DNA from: GCA-003244245 sp963712995
GTDB taxonomy: Bacteria; Actinomycetota; Actinomycetes; Mycobacteriales; Pseudonocardiaceae
NCBI GenBank assembly: GCA_963712995.1
Contig: CAVQKH010000022.1
Span: 186,001 to 250,000 of the forward strand
DNA length: 64,000 nucleotides
Reading direction: 5' to 3'
Every line of letters starts with the position of its first letter. Positions within the stretch are counted from its first letter, which is position 1. The notes beneath the pieces were generated by a model that had not been told where the DNA came from, ran no database searches, and worked only from the letters and a program-made list of their open reading frames with translations. Of the stretch, positions 8,068-17,600 are shown in pieces. The translations under genes were made by a program, and so were the position numbers.

Positions 8068-8850
8068 ATGTCGCCACGCATCGCAGAAAGCCCGAGGCCC
8101 GTGTATCAGCAGCTCGCTGACTCGCTGCGAGTGAAGATCACTAACGGCGAGTTAGGTCCCGGTGGGCAGGTGCCTACTGAGAAAGCCCTGGCTGAGGAGT
8201 TCGGCGCGTCTCGCGCCACCGTTCGGCAGGGACTCATGGTGCTCGTTAACGAGGGCCTCATCGTGCCGTCTCGACCGCAGGGCTACTTCGTTCGCCGTCA
8301 CGAGTTGTGTTACTTCCGACCGCAGTCCGAGTGGGACCAGCCAGCCAGCCCAGAGATGGACCGGTGGATGACCGAGCAGACCACGCTCGGTCGCGCGCCG
8401 TCCCAACGGATCAATGTGGAGATCATCCAGCCGCCAGACCGGGTAGCGGACCGGCTCGCGTTGAGTGCTGGTGACCTTGTGGTCGTACGCCGCCGTGTCC
8501 GTTATCTGAATAATGAGCCATTCAACATCAATGACACCTTCTATCCTTTTGAGTTGGTGCAGGGCTCGGAGATCGTCAACCCGGCTGACATCACCCGGGG
8601 CGCAAGCCAGGTGCTCGCTGAACTGGGTTACGAGCAGGTACGTGCCATTGATGAGATCGACGCGCGGATGCCGTTTCCCGACGAAGTGTCACGGCTTGAG
8701 CTGGGACCGGGTACACCAGTCGCAGTCCATCGGCTCACGGGTTACACCAAGGACGATGAGCCCATTCGGCACACGGTGAATGTTCTCGTCGGATCCAAAC
8801 ACGTCATCCTTTTCGAGCGAACGAAGCTCGGTGGAGATGAAGGTGAGTAA
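8068..8850 (+). CDS. GntR family transcriptional regulator with UTRA domain
   Basis: 260 residues. The N-terminal winged helix-turn-helix covers RPVYQQLADSLRVKITNGEL to PTEKALAEEFGASRATVRQG and LIVPSRPQGYFV. From about residue 100 a UTRA-type ligand-binding domain follows (DRLALSAGDLVVVRRRVRYL, FYPFELVQGSEI, LELGPGTPVAVHRLTGYT). This is the HutC subfamily layout. ATG 8038 is also in frame, but it lies inside the proximal operator, so ATG 8068 is preferred. The following acetyltransferase overlaps its 3' end, suggesting one operon. The ligand is unknown. Confidence 0.88.
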   Translation: MSPRIAESPRPVYQQLADSLRVKITNGELGPGGQVPTEKALAEEFGASRATVRQGLMVLVNEGLIVPSRPQGYFVRRHELCYFRPQSEWDQPASPEMDRWMTEQTTLGRAPSQRINVEIIQPPDRVADRLALSAGDLVVVRRRVRYLNNEPFNINDTFYPFELVQGSEIVNPADITRGASQVLAELGYEQVRAIDEIDARMPFPDEVSRLELGPGTPVAVHRLTGYTKDDEPIRHTVNVLVGSKHVILFERTKLGGDEGE

Positions 8851-9433
8851 ACCCTACGTCATGCACCGTGCCGGTCCAGCCGACCTTTCCGAGGTCATGG
8901 TGCTACTTGACGAGCGCAAACGGTGGCTTCAGGAGCGGGGGAGCGACCAATGGAATACCAATCGGGTGTTCGGTACTCGGATGGGCAACGCTGTGGGCCG
9001 GCAGGAAACCTGGCTCCTCCGAGATGGCGGCGCGTCCATTGGCACGCTGACCATCACCTCGGAAGGTGACCCTGATTTCTGGACCCCAGAAGAGTTGAGG
9101 GCGCCGGCGCTGTACCTCGGGAAGATGGCGAGCACTGTGCGTCGAAGGGGTGAGGGTCTGGGCTCCCTCATGCTTTCGTGGGCGCAAGACTGGACAGCAC
9201 GATCTGCCTTCGACTGGCTGCGATGGGACGTGTGGAGGACTAATGAGCAGCTTCAGGACTACTATCGATCTCTCGGTGGGCAATATCTTCGCACCGTCTA
9301 TGCCTCCGATCGATGGTCAGGTGCATTGTTCCAGATACCGGCGAAGAGAATCGCTCATCTCTCCGACTGCGTGGTCACGTACTCATCAAGCAGGACCGAT
9401 TCTGCTGACTCGGAACCTTGCTGGAGTCCTTGA
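8837..9433 (+). CDS. GNAT family N-acetyltransferase
   Basis: About 198 residues. YVMHRAGPADLSEVMVLL begins a GNAT fold. LYLGKMASTVRRRGEGLGSL is the acetyl-CoA loop and LRWDVWRTNEQLQDYYRSLG the late strand and helix. ATG 8837 lies inside the end of the GntR gene, a 14-base overlap. GTG 8843 is an alternative. It probably modifies a small molecule whose supply or toxicity the GntR regulator senses (inference from operon structure). Confidence 0.78.
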   Translation: MKVSKPYVMHRAGPADLSEVMVLLDERKRWLQERGSDQWNTNRVFGTRMGNAVGRQETWLLRDGGASIGTLTITSEGDPDFWTPEELRAPALYLGKMASTVRRRGEGLGSLMLSWAQDWTARSAFDWLRWDVWRTNEQLQDYYRSLGGQYLRTVYASDRWSGALFQIPAKRIAHLSDCVVTYSSSRTDSADSEPCWSP

Positions 9434-9504
9434 CGGTGCCTCTTGGTGAACGGCTCATACGGCTGTGCAACAACATCGGCAACCGCACTACGAAGGGAAA
9501 GGTC

Positions 9505-9882
9505 ATGGAGATACGGTTTCTGGGTAAGGAGACGGAGCACCTGAACTCACCGACCCTGTACGCAACAGACCAAGCCACGTACCTCATTCAGGGATGGAAG
9601 GTGACCGACCCGGAGATCCTGGCCAAACTGGACGTGCCCGAGGGCGAGACGGTTGTGGAGATCTACGCACGCCTGATGGCTCACCTTGTTGAGGATGGAC
9701 TCAGTGGGGTCGTGACGAGCTGGACTCCTCCGATCGTTCACGTCAAGGAGAACGGTAACCTGGTTATTCAGGGCAAGTGGGTAACAGATTCTAAGGTCCT
9801 CGCGGAGATGAAAATCCCTGGCCATGAGGACGTGGTAGAGATCGATAAGGTGACCATCGAAGCGCTTCTTAGTAAAGGATAG
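9505..9882 (+). CDS. Small protein with an internal duplication, WhiJ-type cluster
   Basis: 125 residues from ATG 9505 with ribosome site GGGAAAGG. The two halves are copies of one another: TYLIQGWKVTDPEILAKLDV...ETVVEI in the first and NLVIQGKWVTDSKVLAEMKI...EDVVEI in the second. Single-unit relatives occur next to DUF6879 and Scr1-type regulators in actinomycetes. The function is unknown. A DUF6879 gene starts 4 bases downstream. Confidence 0.75.
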   Translation: MEIRFLGKETEHLNSPTLYATDQATYLIQGWKVTDPEILAKLDVPEGETVVEIYARLMAHLVEDGLSGVVTSWTPPIVHVKENGNLVIQGKWVTDSKVLAEMKIPGHEDVVEIDKVTIEALLSKG

Positions 9883-9886
9883 ACTC

Positions 9887-10417
9887 TTGAAACTCGTTTC
9901 TGACGAAGTGCCAATTAATCTCATCGGGACGTTCAATCGCGAGGCGCTGCATCTAGAGATGCGGGATGTGTATGCGGTTAAGGATGAGGCGCAACGGTTC
10001 GCCCGGTTCCTCGAGAAGGGATATCGGGATCACGGCGCCGAGGCTGAGGAGCGACGGCCATGGATGACGATAATACAGCATTCGACTGCGGCCGGAAAGG
10101 TGTTCAGGAGGGCACGGATTATATCTGAGCCCGTGACCGACTACATTCGCTATGAATGGGAGGGTGCTGGATCGAACGTCGAAGCGGGGGAGAAGATCAA
10201 GTGGTTACCCCGCAGATTGGCATCGGCCATCACACTGCCTGGTAATGACTTCTGGCTCTTTGACGAGTCAACCGTGGTCTTCACTGTCTTTACTGGGGAT
10301 GGCGACGTATGCGAACACCAACTGACGACTGATCCGGTAGTTGTCCAACTCTGCAAATCGGCGTTCGAGGCCGTCTGGTCAGTCGCAATCCCGCACGGTG
10401 AATACAAGCCCTCCTGA
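9887..10417 (+). CDS. DUF6879 family protein
   Basis: 176 residues starting at TTG 9887, four bases after the previous stop. The pattern fits DUF6879: EALHLEMRDVYAVKDEAQRF, RPWMTIIQHSTAAGKVFRRA, RIISEPVTDYIRYEW, then EKIKWLPRR and NDFWLFDESTVVFTVF, ending in PHGEYKPS. The family is common in actinomycetes beside Scr1/WhiJ-like helix-turn-helix genes, and no biochemical role is known. It is followed by the regulator after two bases. Confidence 0.85.
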   Translation: MKLVSDEVPINLIGTFNREALHLEMRDVYAVKDEAQRFARFLEKGYRDHGAEAEERRPWMTIIQHSTAAGKVFRRARIISEPVTDYIRYEWEGAGSNVEAGEKIKWLPRRLASAITLPGNDFWLFDESTVVFTVFTGDGDVCEHQLTTDPVVVQLCKSAFEAVWSVAIPHGEYKPS

Positions 10418-10419
10418 CT

Positions 10420-11274
10420 GTGTCCACGGCCACCAAGCAAGCTCGTGAAGCGCTGGGAGCCCGTCTCCGTGAGATTCGTCTAGACGCCAATCTCACCGGA
10501 CGGGCTCTTGCCAGTCGTTGCGGCTGGCACTTCACCAAGGTCAGCAAGCTGGAGCACGGCACACAGAACCCGTCGGAGGATGACCTACGGGCATGGTGCC
10601 ACGCCTGTGATGCAGAGGATCAGCTTCCTGATCTTATTGCGACAGTACGCACTATCGAGTCCATGTATATCGAATGGCGACGCGTCTTGCACTCTGGCAT
10701 GAAACACGGCCAGACGGCGATAATTCCGCTCTATGAGCGAACGAAACTATTCCGGATTTACGAACCCGGCCTGGTGCCGGGATTGTTCCAGACGGCAGAG
10801 TATGCGTCGGCGATCATTGCACATGTTATCGAGTTCGATCAGATCCCGAATGATTTAGAGGGGGCCGTCGCGGCACGCATGGAACGTCAACGGGTCCTCG
10901 ACACAGGCGATCGACGCTTTCTGGTTGTTCTGGAGGAGCAAGCCCTGCGGACCCGTGTAGGCGATGCCGCTAGTGTGATGGCAGGCCAGCTAGATCGACT
11001 GCTGGCAGTCATGTCACGGCAACGGATTAGTCTCGGGATCATTCCATCAATGGGTAAGCGCCACACTTGGGCTTCAGTCGGATTCTGGATCTTCGATCGG
11101 CACACCGTTCACATCGATACCCCATCCGCTGAATTAACGATCACCCAGCGCAGCGAGATATCGGTATTTGAGAAGAAATTCGACAGACATCAACGGTCAG
11201 CAGTGTACGGCCAACAGGCACGAAACCTGATCGACCGGGCTCTCGCGGACCTCTCCTCCGGCTCGCCCACCTGA
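10420..11274 (+). CDS. XRE family regulator, Scr1/WhiJ type (DUF5753)
   Basis: 284 residues from GTG 10420. Residues about 8-65 form an XRE helix-turn-helix (LGARLREIRLDANLTGRALA, CGWHFTKVSKLEHGTQNPSE). The remainder is the DUF5753 domain: LFRIYEPGLVPGLFQTAEYA, RMERQRVLDTGDRRFLVVLE, RQRISLGIIPSMGKR, ISVFEKKFDRHQ. Such proteins form a large actinobacterial family with WhiJ and Scr1 and usually work with small partner proteins. Here the partners are probably the two genes just upstream, in the same operon. Confidence 0.9.
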   Translation: MSTATKQAREALGARLREIRLDANLTGRALASRCGWHFTKVSKLEHGTQNPSEDDLRAWCHACDAEDQLPDLIATVRTIESMYIEWRRVLHSGMKHGQTAIIPLYERTKLFRIYEPGLVPGLFQTAEYASAIIAHVIEFDQIPNDLEGAVAARMERQRVLDTGDRRFLVVLEEQALRTRVGDAASVMAGQLDRLLAVMSRQRISLGIIPSMGKRHTWASVGFWIFDRHTVHIDTPSAELTITQRSEISVFEKKFDRHQRSAVYGQQARNLIDRALADLSSGSPT

Positions 11275-11335
11275 GCTGAGCAACATCACGCAACGTCCTT
11301 GGGGCTGATCTTCAAGCGTCTCTACTGTCACGGCC

Positions 11336-11905
11336 GTGAACGAGGCCACAGCGTCCGACCCCGCCAAGGAGAGCGTTGCAGTGCAGGGATGCCTAGATGG
11401 CGAGCTGGACCCCACCCCTTCACCCCGAGATCGCCGGCTGGCTGCCGGTGAAGCGTGCGGCCCCCGACGCGTCAGCTCCTGGCAGCCAGCCGGTCACCAA
11501 CCGAATTCCCTGAGATCGAGGCGCGCCACGCTGTCCGCCCGGACCGTGGCGTGGCTGGCTGGGCACCCCGACGCGGACGAGGTAGTCAGTTCGGTATGGA
11601 CCACGCTCACCGAGTTGGAGCGGGCCGGTCAGCATCCGGGGACCCTCGCCGCCCTGCGGTTCGTGTTGATCCACCACCAGCCGCCCACCCGCACCGGGTG
11701 CTGCCCGACCTGTCGTCGTCATAGCTGGCGCCACCTGTGGCGCCGTCGCCGGTTCCCCTGTGTCATCTGGCGGCAGATCCGCGGCGAGCTACTGGGACAC
11801 CTCACCATCGCCGGCACGCCACCGCTGAGCACCGAGCACATCATCGCCCAACTCCAGCAGCTGCGTGAGCTGCTGCCCGCACTCGTGGGGGAGAGCCATG
11901 ACTAA
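11336..11905 (+). CDS. Hypothetical protein with a Cys pair and basic stretch
   Basis: Up to 189 residues from GTG 11336. Only the part after about residue 60 looks conserved-type: a helical segment AWLAGHPDADEVVSSVWTTL, a putative zinc knuckle CCPTCRRHSWRHLWRRRRFP, then CVIWRQIRGELLGHL. The first 60 residues are low complexity, so the true start may be later. I do not recognise the family. The stop overlaps the ATG (11898) of the next frame, suggesting an operon. Confidence 0.55.
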   Translation: MNEATASDPAKESVAVQGCLDGELDPTPSPRDRRLAAGEACGPRRVSSWQPAGHQPNSLRSRRATLSARTVAWLAGHPDADEVVSSVWTTLTELERAGQHPGTLAALRFVLIHHQPPTRTGCCPTCRRHSWRHLWRRRRFPCVIWRQIRGELLGHLTIAGTPPLSTEHIIAQLQQLRELLPALVGESHD

Positions 11906-12199
11906 GGCCGATAGCCGGAGCTGGCGGCCGCGAAGCGGTTGCTCGATGTCGCGAAGAGCCGGGGGTTCGCCTTCGTGCGGATCGCACCAGGCCCGGACGG
12001 ACCTTTGCGCGGTGTGCGGGAGACCCTTCAGTTTCGCGATGAGATCTACCTGGGTGGCTGCGGGGCACCGGACTCGTGCAGCGCCACCCGGCGCCGCCGC
12101 TCGTCGCTGATTGTGCCCGGCGGACTACCGGTCGCCCAGCAGCTGCGTGGGGACGCGCTGACCGTACTGCACACGGTGCTCTGGGACTGGACCACATGA
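11898..12199 (+). pseudogene. Small hypothetical gene with a frameshift after codon 6
   Basis: The ATG at 11898 has a close ribosome site (GGGGAGAG), but its frame degenerates after six codons (MTKADS). From 11915 another frame continues as ELAAAKRLLDVAKSRGFAFV and RETLQFRDEIYLGGC to WDWTT and a stop at 12199. One base missing around 11911-11917 explains this. The intact protein would have about 100 residues. I do not recognise its function. A sequencing error is possible. Confidence 0.6.
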
Positions 12200-12209
12200 G
12201 GCAGGCGCC
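12191..12209 (+). repeat. 19-base island-end repeat, copy 1
   Basis: ACCACATGAGGCAGGCGCC, found again exactly at 29041-29059. Here it spans the stop codon of the preceding small gene. In both places it is the last sequence before foreign cargo, so it marks an ancestral island end that was later split by insertions. Confidence 0.7.
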
Positions 12210-12216
12210 CCGCTCA

Positions 12217-12240
12217 GGGTCTCATTTGGGCTCTCAGTCG
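12217..12240 (+). repeat. Tandem GGTCTCA-like motif, candidate arm site
   Basis: GGTCTCATTTGGGCTCTCAG followed by TCGC. It is closely similar to the motif at 18341, which continues with the same TCGCT. No tRNA copy follows here. The 6.1 kb between this site and 18341 holds the EACC1-caspase cargo. Confidence 0.55.
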
Positions 12241-12276
12241 CTTCAGATTGGACACGCACCGATGGAGGTGGTGACG

Positions 12277-12582
12277 ATGTTGAGCAGTGCAGAGTTCGTC
12301 CAGCAAGGAGGGCTTGAGGGGACCAGCCCTATGGAGGCGTTGCCCCGCGAGAAGGACGTCCAGCCGATCTGCTCTGTGAACGACTTGGCCTGTGAGGGCA
12401 TCTTCGATACTGACCGGGAGCTAGAGGAGTTCCTTACCTGGTTCACGGCTGAGCGAAGGGCGACTGGGGTCCGCGACCTCGTGACAGTTGACCAGGTGGC
12501 TCAACGCCATGGCGGTTCTGCCGGGGAAGCCTTGTCAACGGTGGTGCTGAAGAACGAATCGCTCACCATGAGTGGAGGCTAG
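12277..12582 (+). CDS. Hypothetical protein
   Basis: 101 residues from ATG 12277, chosen because GGAGGT lies 7 bases upstream (ATG 12262 is also in frame). The sequence is acidic, with FDTDRELEEFLTWFTAERRA and VRDLVTVDQVAQRHGG, and may be a small helical regulator. I do not recognise the family. A hairpin at 12655 follows. Confidence 0.55.
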   Translation: MLSSAEFVQQGGLEGTSPMEALPREKDVQPICSVNDLACEGIFDTDRELEEFLTWFTAERRATGVRDLVTVDQVAQRHGGSAGEALSTVVLKNESLTMSGG

Positions 12583-12654
12583 CGCCGGTGCGGCGTCTGA
12601 CGGCACCTCTATCTCGATTCGAATTACAGTGGATCAGACCCCGCCTCGCGGACG

Positions 12655-12683
12655 ATCAGCCGGGGCTCTCGGCTCCGGCTGAT
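12655..12683 (+). terminator. Hairpin, candidate terminator
   Basis: A perfect 9-base stem ATCAGCCGG / CCGGCTGAT with an 11-base loop, 72 bases after the stop of the 12277 gene. There is no T tract, as is common for actinobacterial hairpins. Confidence 0.4.
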
Positions 12684-12875
12684 TGATGACCCTGTGGTTC
12701 CGCGTCGATCGCGTCTTGACCCCCATATGACGTCCGCTCATCGGCAGAAGAGTGCGTTGCGATGATCACGCGCGCCGGAACCGGGCCCAGACATCGGCGG
12801 TGGTCGATGAGGCATGCTTTGCTCGCCACCGCGAACCAAGCCGACCAATGACCTCGCCGCAGGCTCAGCCACCGT

Positions 12876-13590
12876 CTAGGACTCACCCAATAGGTGTGTC
12901 TCAAGTGATGAGTCGTCTTGACGCGCCACCTGGGTGTGGCCGGTGAGCCGCTGCCTGAAGAGGGTGCTGCTGCTGGTCAAGGACCAAATCCAGACCGCGC
13001 CGTCCCCTTCGCCGGTGCCCGCGATGGGATGGCCATCGGGCAGCACCACGGCCGCCACCGCCCAGACCTCGCTGGTGACGCCAGGGACTGATTGCCCGAT
13101 CAGGGTTCCTCTACTCAAGTCCTAGGCCCGCACCGTGCCGTCCTCATCGCCGGTGCCCGCGATGGGAGGGCCGTCGAGCAGCACCACGGTAACCACCGCC
13201 CCCACCAGGTCGGTGTGGCCGGTGAGCGGTGCTCCGATGGACGTACCATCGCTCAAGTTCCACACCCGTACCGTGCGATCCTTACCGCCGGTGACCGCGA
13301 TGGGATCGCCGTCGGGCAGCACCACCGCGGCCACGGTTCTGACCGAATCGGTGTGGCCGGTGATCGGTGCTCTGACCGGGGCACCGCTAGTCACGTCCCA
13401 GACCCGCACCGTGCGATCCCCGCCGCCGGTGACCGCGACAGGGCGCCCGTCGGGCAGCACCACCGTGGCCACCGCCTGCACCATGCCGCCGTGCCAGCTC
13501 AGGATCTCCCCGAGGCTGGTTGGCCAGCGGGCCCAGAGGGCTTGCCAGGGAACTGGTTCACCGGGGTCGAAGGCAGGATGTCCTGCTTGC
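12876..13590 (-). pseudogene. Degraded WD40 repeat gene
   Basis: On the minus strand, at least four degenerate WD40 repeats read in one frame, each with the pattern VVLPDGxPIAxTGxxDxTVRVW and LTGHTDxV. An in-frame TAG at 13122-13124 replaces the expected Trp of the RVW motif (...GTVRA-stop-DLSRG...). The part upstream of ATG 13484 still reads WD40-protein-like (GEPVPWQALWARW, beginning about 13590) without a convincing start. It is probably the sensor end of a former conflict-system protein next to the EACC1-caspase pair. Confidence 0.75.
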
Positions 13591-13897
13591 GGCCCATTTC
13601 TGGAGTGCTCCGGCGTTCAATGTAGGCCGGTGGAAGTCCCAGCGGTGGCTGACCTGCCGTAGGACGCTCAGCAGTGGAAGGGAGGTGTGAGATCTTGTTG
13701 CTGACTCTTCAAAGACTTCCTCGTTCGTTGTTAATTCGCGCTTACGATGCTGCCCCATATGGGTGACCTTCTTGTCACTTGAATCACATCTTGCTCACGC
13801 GACTCTGTGGTCACAGCGGTTTCTAAATTGATTCTGGAAATATCCGTGTCGTGTGGTTCAGTACAGTCGTTCAGGCGCGTGTTCATCGGGGACTGCT

Positions 13898-14035
13898 ATG
13901 CCACACGTTAAGGGTCATTACCGTAAGGGTCACTGGGTTCGTCCGCACTATCGCCGACCGCCGGGTCTTGGCGTGGGCGCGATCATTGCTATCGTCTTCG
14001 TCCTGTTGGTCATCGCAAGGTTAAATGGCGCGTAA
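13898..14035 (+). CDS. Small single-pass membrane protein
   Basis: 45 residues from ATG 13898: a basic, His/Tyr-rich N-terminus (MPHVKGHYRKGHWVRPHYRR) followed by one hydrophobic segment IIAIVFVLLVIA and a short tail. The composition fits a cytosolic basic head with one transmembrane helix. An upstream in-frame start at 13853 is possible. The function is unknown. Confidence 0.55.
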   Translation: MPHVKGHYRKGHWVRPHYRRPPGLGVGAIIAIVFVLLVIARLNGA

Positions 14036-14219
14036 CGGCCGCTCCGCACCATCCGTCTGTGTGGTAGGTCAAACTCGAACCCGGTGTTCACGTGGTTTGT
14101 TCCGACGGTAAGGAATGTTCACCTAAACACCTGTGGCGGATGCCCACATGCGGAGCATTGCGAACTGCGGATGGGGGCGAGGGGATAATTTGCGCCATTG
14201 CGCGGAGAGAGGGGCGTTG

Positions 14220-14621
14220 GTGAGCAAAGCGACATCGATTTTGTGGCTGGAGGTCGGTGCGGGCAATGACGTACTGCGCCATGAGCGGTTGACACGCAAC
14301 CTGCGCGACGAGCTCGCTGTGCTTGATGGAGTTGATGTCGCCCTCGGAGCTGCTGCTGCCCCTAGTGGCGAGGGCCGTAAGGGCACAGTGGAGACGGCCC
14401 TCACGCTAATTGCCACCATCACTGTGCTAGGGCGTCCGGCCGCCCAGGTATTAGTTACTGCAATCCAAGCGTGGTGCATTCGGGACAGTCGGCGAGTTGT
14501 TCATGTCAAAGACGGCGACCGGTCGCTAGAAATTACGGGTGATCCGACAGAGGCGCAGCAGCGCGCGATCAAGGAGTTTATACGTCAGTTCAATGATCGT
14601 GACGAGAGCAGCGCACAGTAG
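14220..14621 (+). CDS. EACC1-like effector-associated component
   Basis: 133 residues from GTG 14220 with ribosome site GAGAGAGG. The pattern fits Effector-Associated Constant Component 1 (EACC1), a small protein found beside effectors in actinobacterial NTP-dependent conflict systems: an N-terminal strand SILWLEVGAG, a helix LRDELAVLDGVDVALG, the GRKGTVETALTLIATITVLG segment (short hydrophobic helix), then VVHVKDGDRSLEITGDPTEA and a final helix. Its stop shares a base with the GTG of the caspase gene, so the two are translationally coupled. It may gate or localise the protease (inference). Confidence 0.75.
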   Translation: MSKATSILWLEVGAGNDVLRHERLTRNLRDELAVLDGVDVALGAAAAPSGEGRKGTVETALTLIATITVLGRPAAQVLVTAIQAWCIRDSRRVVHVKDGDRSLEITGDPTEAQQRAIKEFIRQFNDRDESSAQ

Positions 14622-17600
14622 TGACGCCTTCGTTGCGCCGACGGGCCCTGCTCATCGGCATGGAAACCCACGACGACGCGCACTTCGCCGCGCTTCCGTC
14701 TGCCCGCGCCGATACCGAGCAGCTCGCACAGGTTCTCCGTCACCGCAACATCGGCGCTTTCGACGAGATCAGCATTAAGTCCGACTTGCGCGCTGACGAG
14801 ATGCGTCAGACGATCGGCGCCTTCCTCAGAGATTGTACGGAGAATGAGCTGGCGCTGCTCTACATCAGTGGCCACGGGACGCGTTTGGTCGCCTCTGCGA
14901 GCGAGTTCTTCTTTGTCGCTGCCGACACCGAACATGCCCACATCGAGCGGACTGCGGTGGGCGCTGGGTTCGTTAACGAATGCCTCGAAGACTGTTGGGC
15001 CACGCAAAAAATCGCGATTTTGGATTGCTGCCGCAGCGGCGGATTTGCGCTCGGTTTCCGCACTCGCGAGACCACAGCGAAGGCGGCGCAGGCCCAGCCG
15101 GAGAACCGGAGTCCCCTGACGTCGCGGGGTGTTTACGTGCTGTCCTCTTCCGGTGCTGGGGAGGATTCCTTCGCTGGTGGCGGCACAGCCGACGAACCTG
15201 AACCGTCGATCTTTACCGCGGCGATCATTGAGACGTTGCGCACTGGTAGTGCCGGGAGTGCAGCTAGCGGTCAGGTCTCCGTCGATGATCTGTTCGACGC
15301 GGTGGGGGACTATCTGCGGGGCGCTCAGAAACCGCAGAAACCCGTGAAATCGGCGTTTGCGGTGGATGGTCGCATCGTTATTGCTAGTCGTCCCCGCGGC
15401 AGTTCACCTCAACTTACGCCCATCCGTCGTGGCCTCGCTACCGAGCGACCGATCCAATCCGAGTCCGCAGCGCTCGACCCGGACTGGTCGACGCTACTTG
15501 CCTACTACCAGGATGCCGTGCAAGGCGAGGTGGACGACATGCCGTTGCTTTCCGTCACCGACGGTCCGTACGTGTGCTTACCTGGTGGGGAACGAGTGCT
15601 TACCGGGACGCTCGACGAAAACGGCTGCACGCCAGCACCGCCTGAGGCAGGCGTATTCCTTGACGAGGCCGAGGCCAAAGGATTCGAAATTTGGACCGGT
15701 TGGCCGACCGTTGTCCTGTCAGGCTCCCAGCGGGGGCTGAGATCACCGCAGTTCGCACCCCTGCTCGTCTGCCGTGTGGAAGTGGTGCTATCTGAGGCTG
15801 GAATCCAACAGCTGAAGCGTAACGGCCCGATCCTCCTTCATCCTGGGCTGACGAAAACCTTGCTCGATGCTGACCAAGCCAAGGCACTTGCGGCCAGCTA
15901 CTACCCCAGTTGGCATGCTGGCGAGTCTGGACGATTGGCTGACGACGCCGGCCGCCTGCTGCAGGACGAGTTCGAGCTTCCTATTGTCGAAGAGCTGCGG
16001 CCCAATCAGCTCTCCGACCGGATCGACATCGCCAGCCCTGGCCACGGCGCGCGCAACGTGGCAATCCTGTTTACCACGACTGCACCGACCACAACTGCGA
16101 AACTTCTAAAGGATCTCGCAGATATCGCCAAACAGCGCCACAGCATTGCCGACACGGCGCTGGCCGCGCTACTTCAACCAAATCACTCCGGGACCGACGT
16201 TGTCTGTCCGCCGTTGGTCACCCCACTTCGAGCGAATCCCGCCCAGCGGGCGGTCCTACGTAGCGCCATGACACAGCGGCTCACTGTTGCCACCGGACCA
16301 CCGGGCACTGGCAAGAGTCAGCTTGTTGTAAACGCAGTTGCCACCGCGATTGCCGCTGGCCGGACCGTCCTCGTTGCTTCCACCAATAACCAGGCAGTGA
16401 ACGAGGTTTGGCGACGGTGCGAAGAAATCATGCCCGGCAGTCTGATCCGCACTGGGTCGAAAGAGCACGTAGCCAATGAAGAAGCTACTGGCCTACGCAC
16501 GTTGCTCGGCATAAGGCCGTCCGACCGCACACTGGAGACGAACAAAGCCGCCCACCGAGCAGCGCTCCATCGGTTGGAAGAGGACGAGCACATAATCGGC
16601 CTCACCGCTGCACTGGAGGTCGATCTTTACCGCACCGAACAAAACCGCATCGCGACCCAGAAACGCGTGGGCCAAAGCACAGACGAACTTACCGAATTCC
16701 TCGGACCGAGCTGGGGACCTCGGGCGCGAAAGCTAGCAGGCGCCCGGTTGTTCGGTGAGTGGCGGCGGCGGCGATTTCTGCGCCGAACTGGGCTGTCGGA
16801 CGCGGGTAGAGGCACCGCCAGCACTTGCACATACATGGCTAGTCTCGCGGATCTGGACGAGCACTGGAAAAAACAGCGACGCAAGTCTACCACTATCCAA
16901 TCTGACAGCGACCTCACCCAGGCCCTTAAGGACGCCGACGACGCCGTCGAACAGACCTCGATCGAACTTCTGCGAAATTGTGTACGCACCGCTGCGCACG
17001 CAGGGAAAGCCGCCATCCGTGCACTGCAAAGGACTCAGGCCGCCGGGGCCCCGGATTGGCGTGAGTTCCGAGAAGTTCTGCGGTATGTCCGCGGGTGGGC
17101 ACTCACCTGCCACTCGGCGCGCCGTGTCCCGATGACCCCCGCCCTATTCGATCTGGTGATTATTGACGAAGCCAGCCAGTGCTCGCTGCCGGCCGTCGTT
17201 CCACTGCTATTCCGTGCCAAGCGCGCTCTGATTATCGGCGACGTTATGCAACTACCGCACATCAGTACTCTGCCCCCACAGCGCGACGCCGAACTCCGCC
17301 GCACACACAACCTCATCTCTGAATGGCTGGACGAGCACCGGATGTCGGTCCGCCGTCACTCCAGCTTCCACGCCGCAGAGCGAGCGGCAGGCGGGAGTCT
17401 TCTGCTCGACGAGCACTATCGATGTCATCCAGACATCGCTGCCGTATCCAACGAGCTCTTCTACGCAGGCCAGCTCACTGTGCTAACTGATACCCGCAGC
17501 CGTCCTGCCGTTGATCTTCCGCCGATCAGCTGGACGTCAGTGCGCGGGCAAGCTACACGCGGTCGAACTGGTCGGTCATGGTACAACGCCGACGAGGTTG

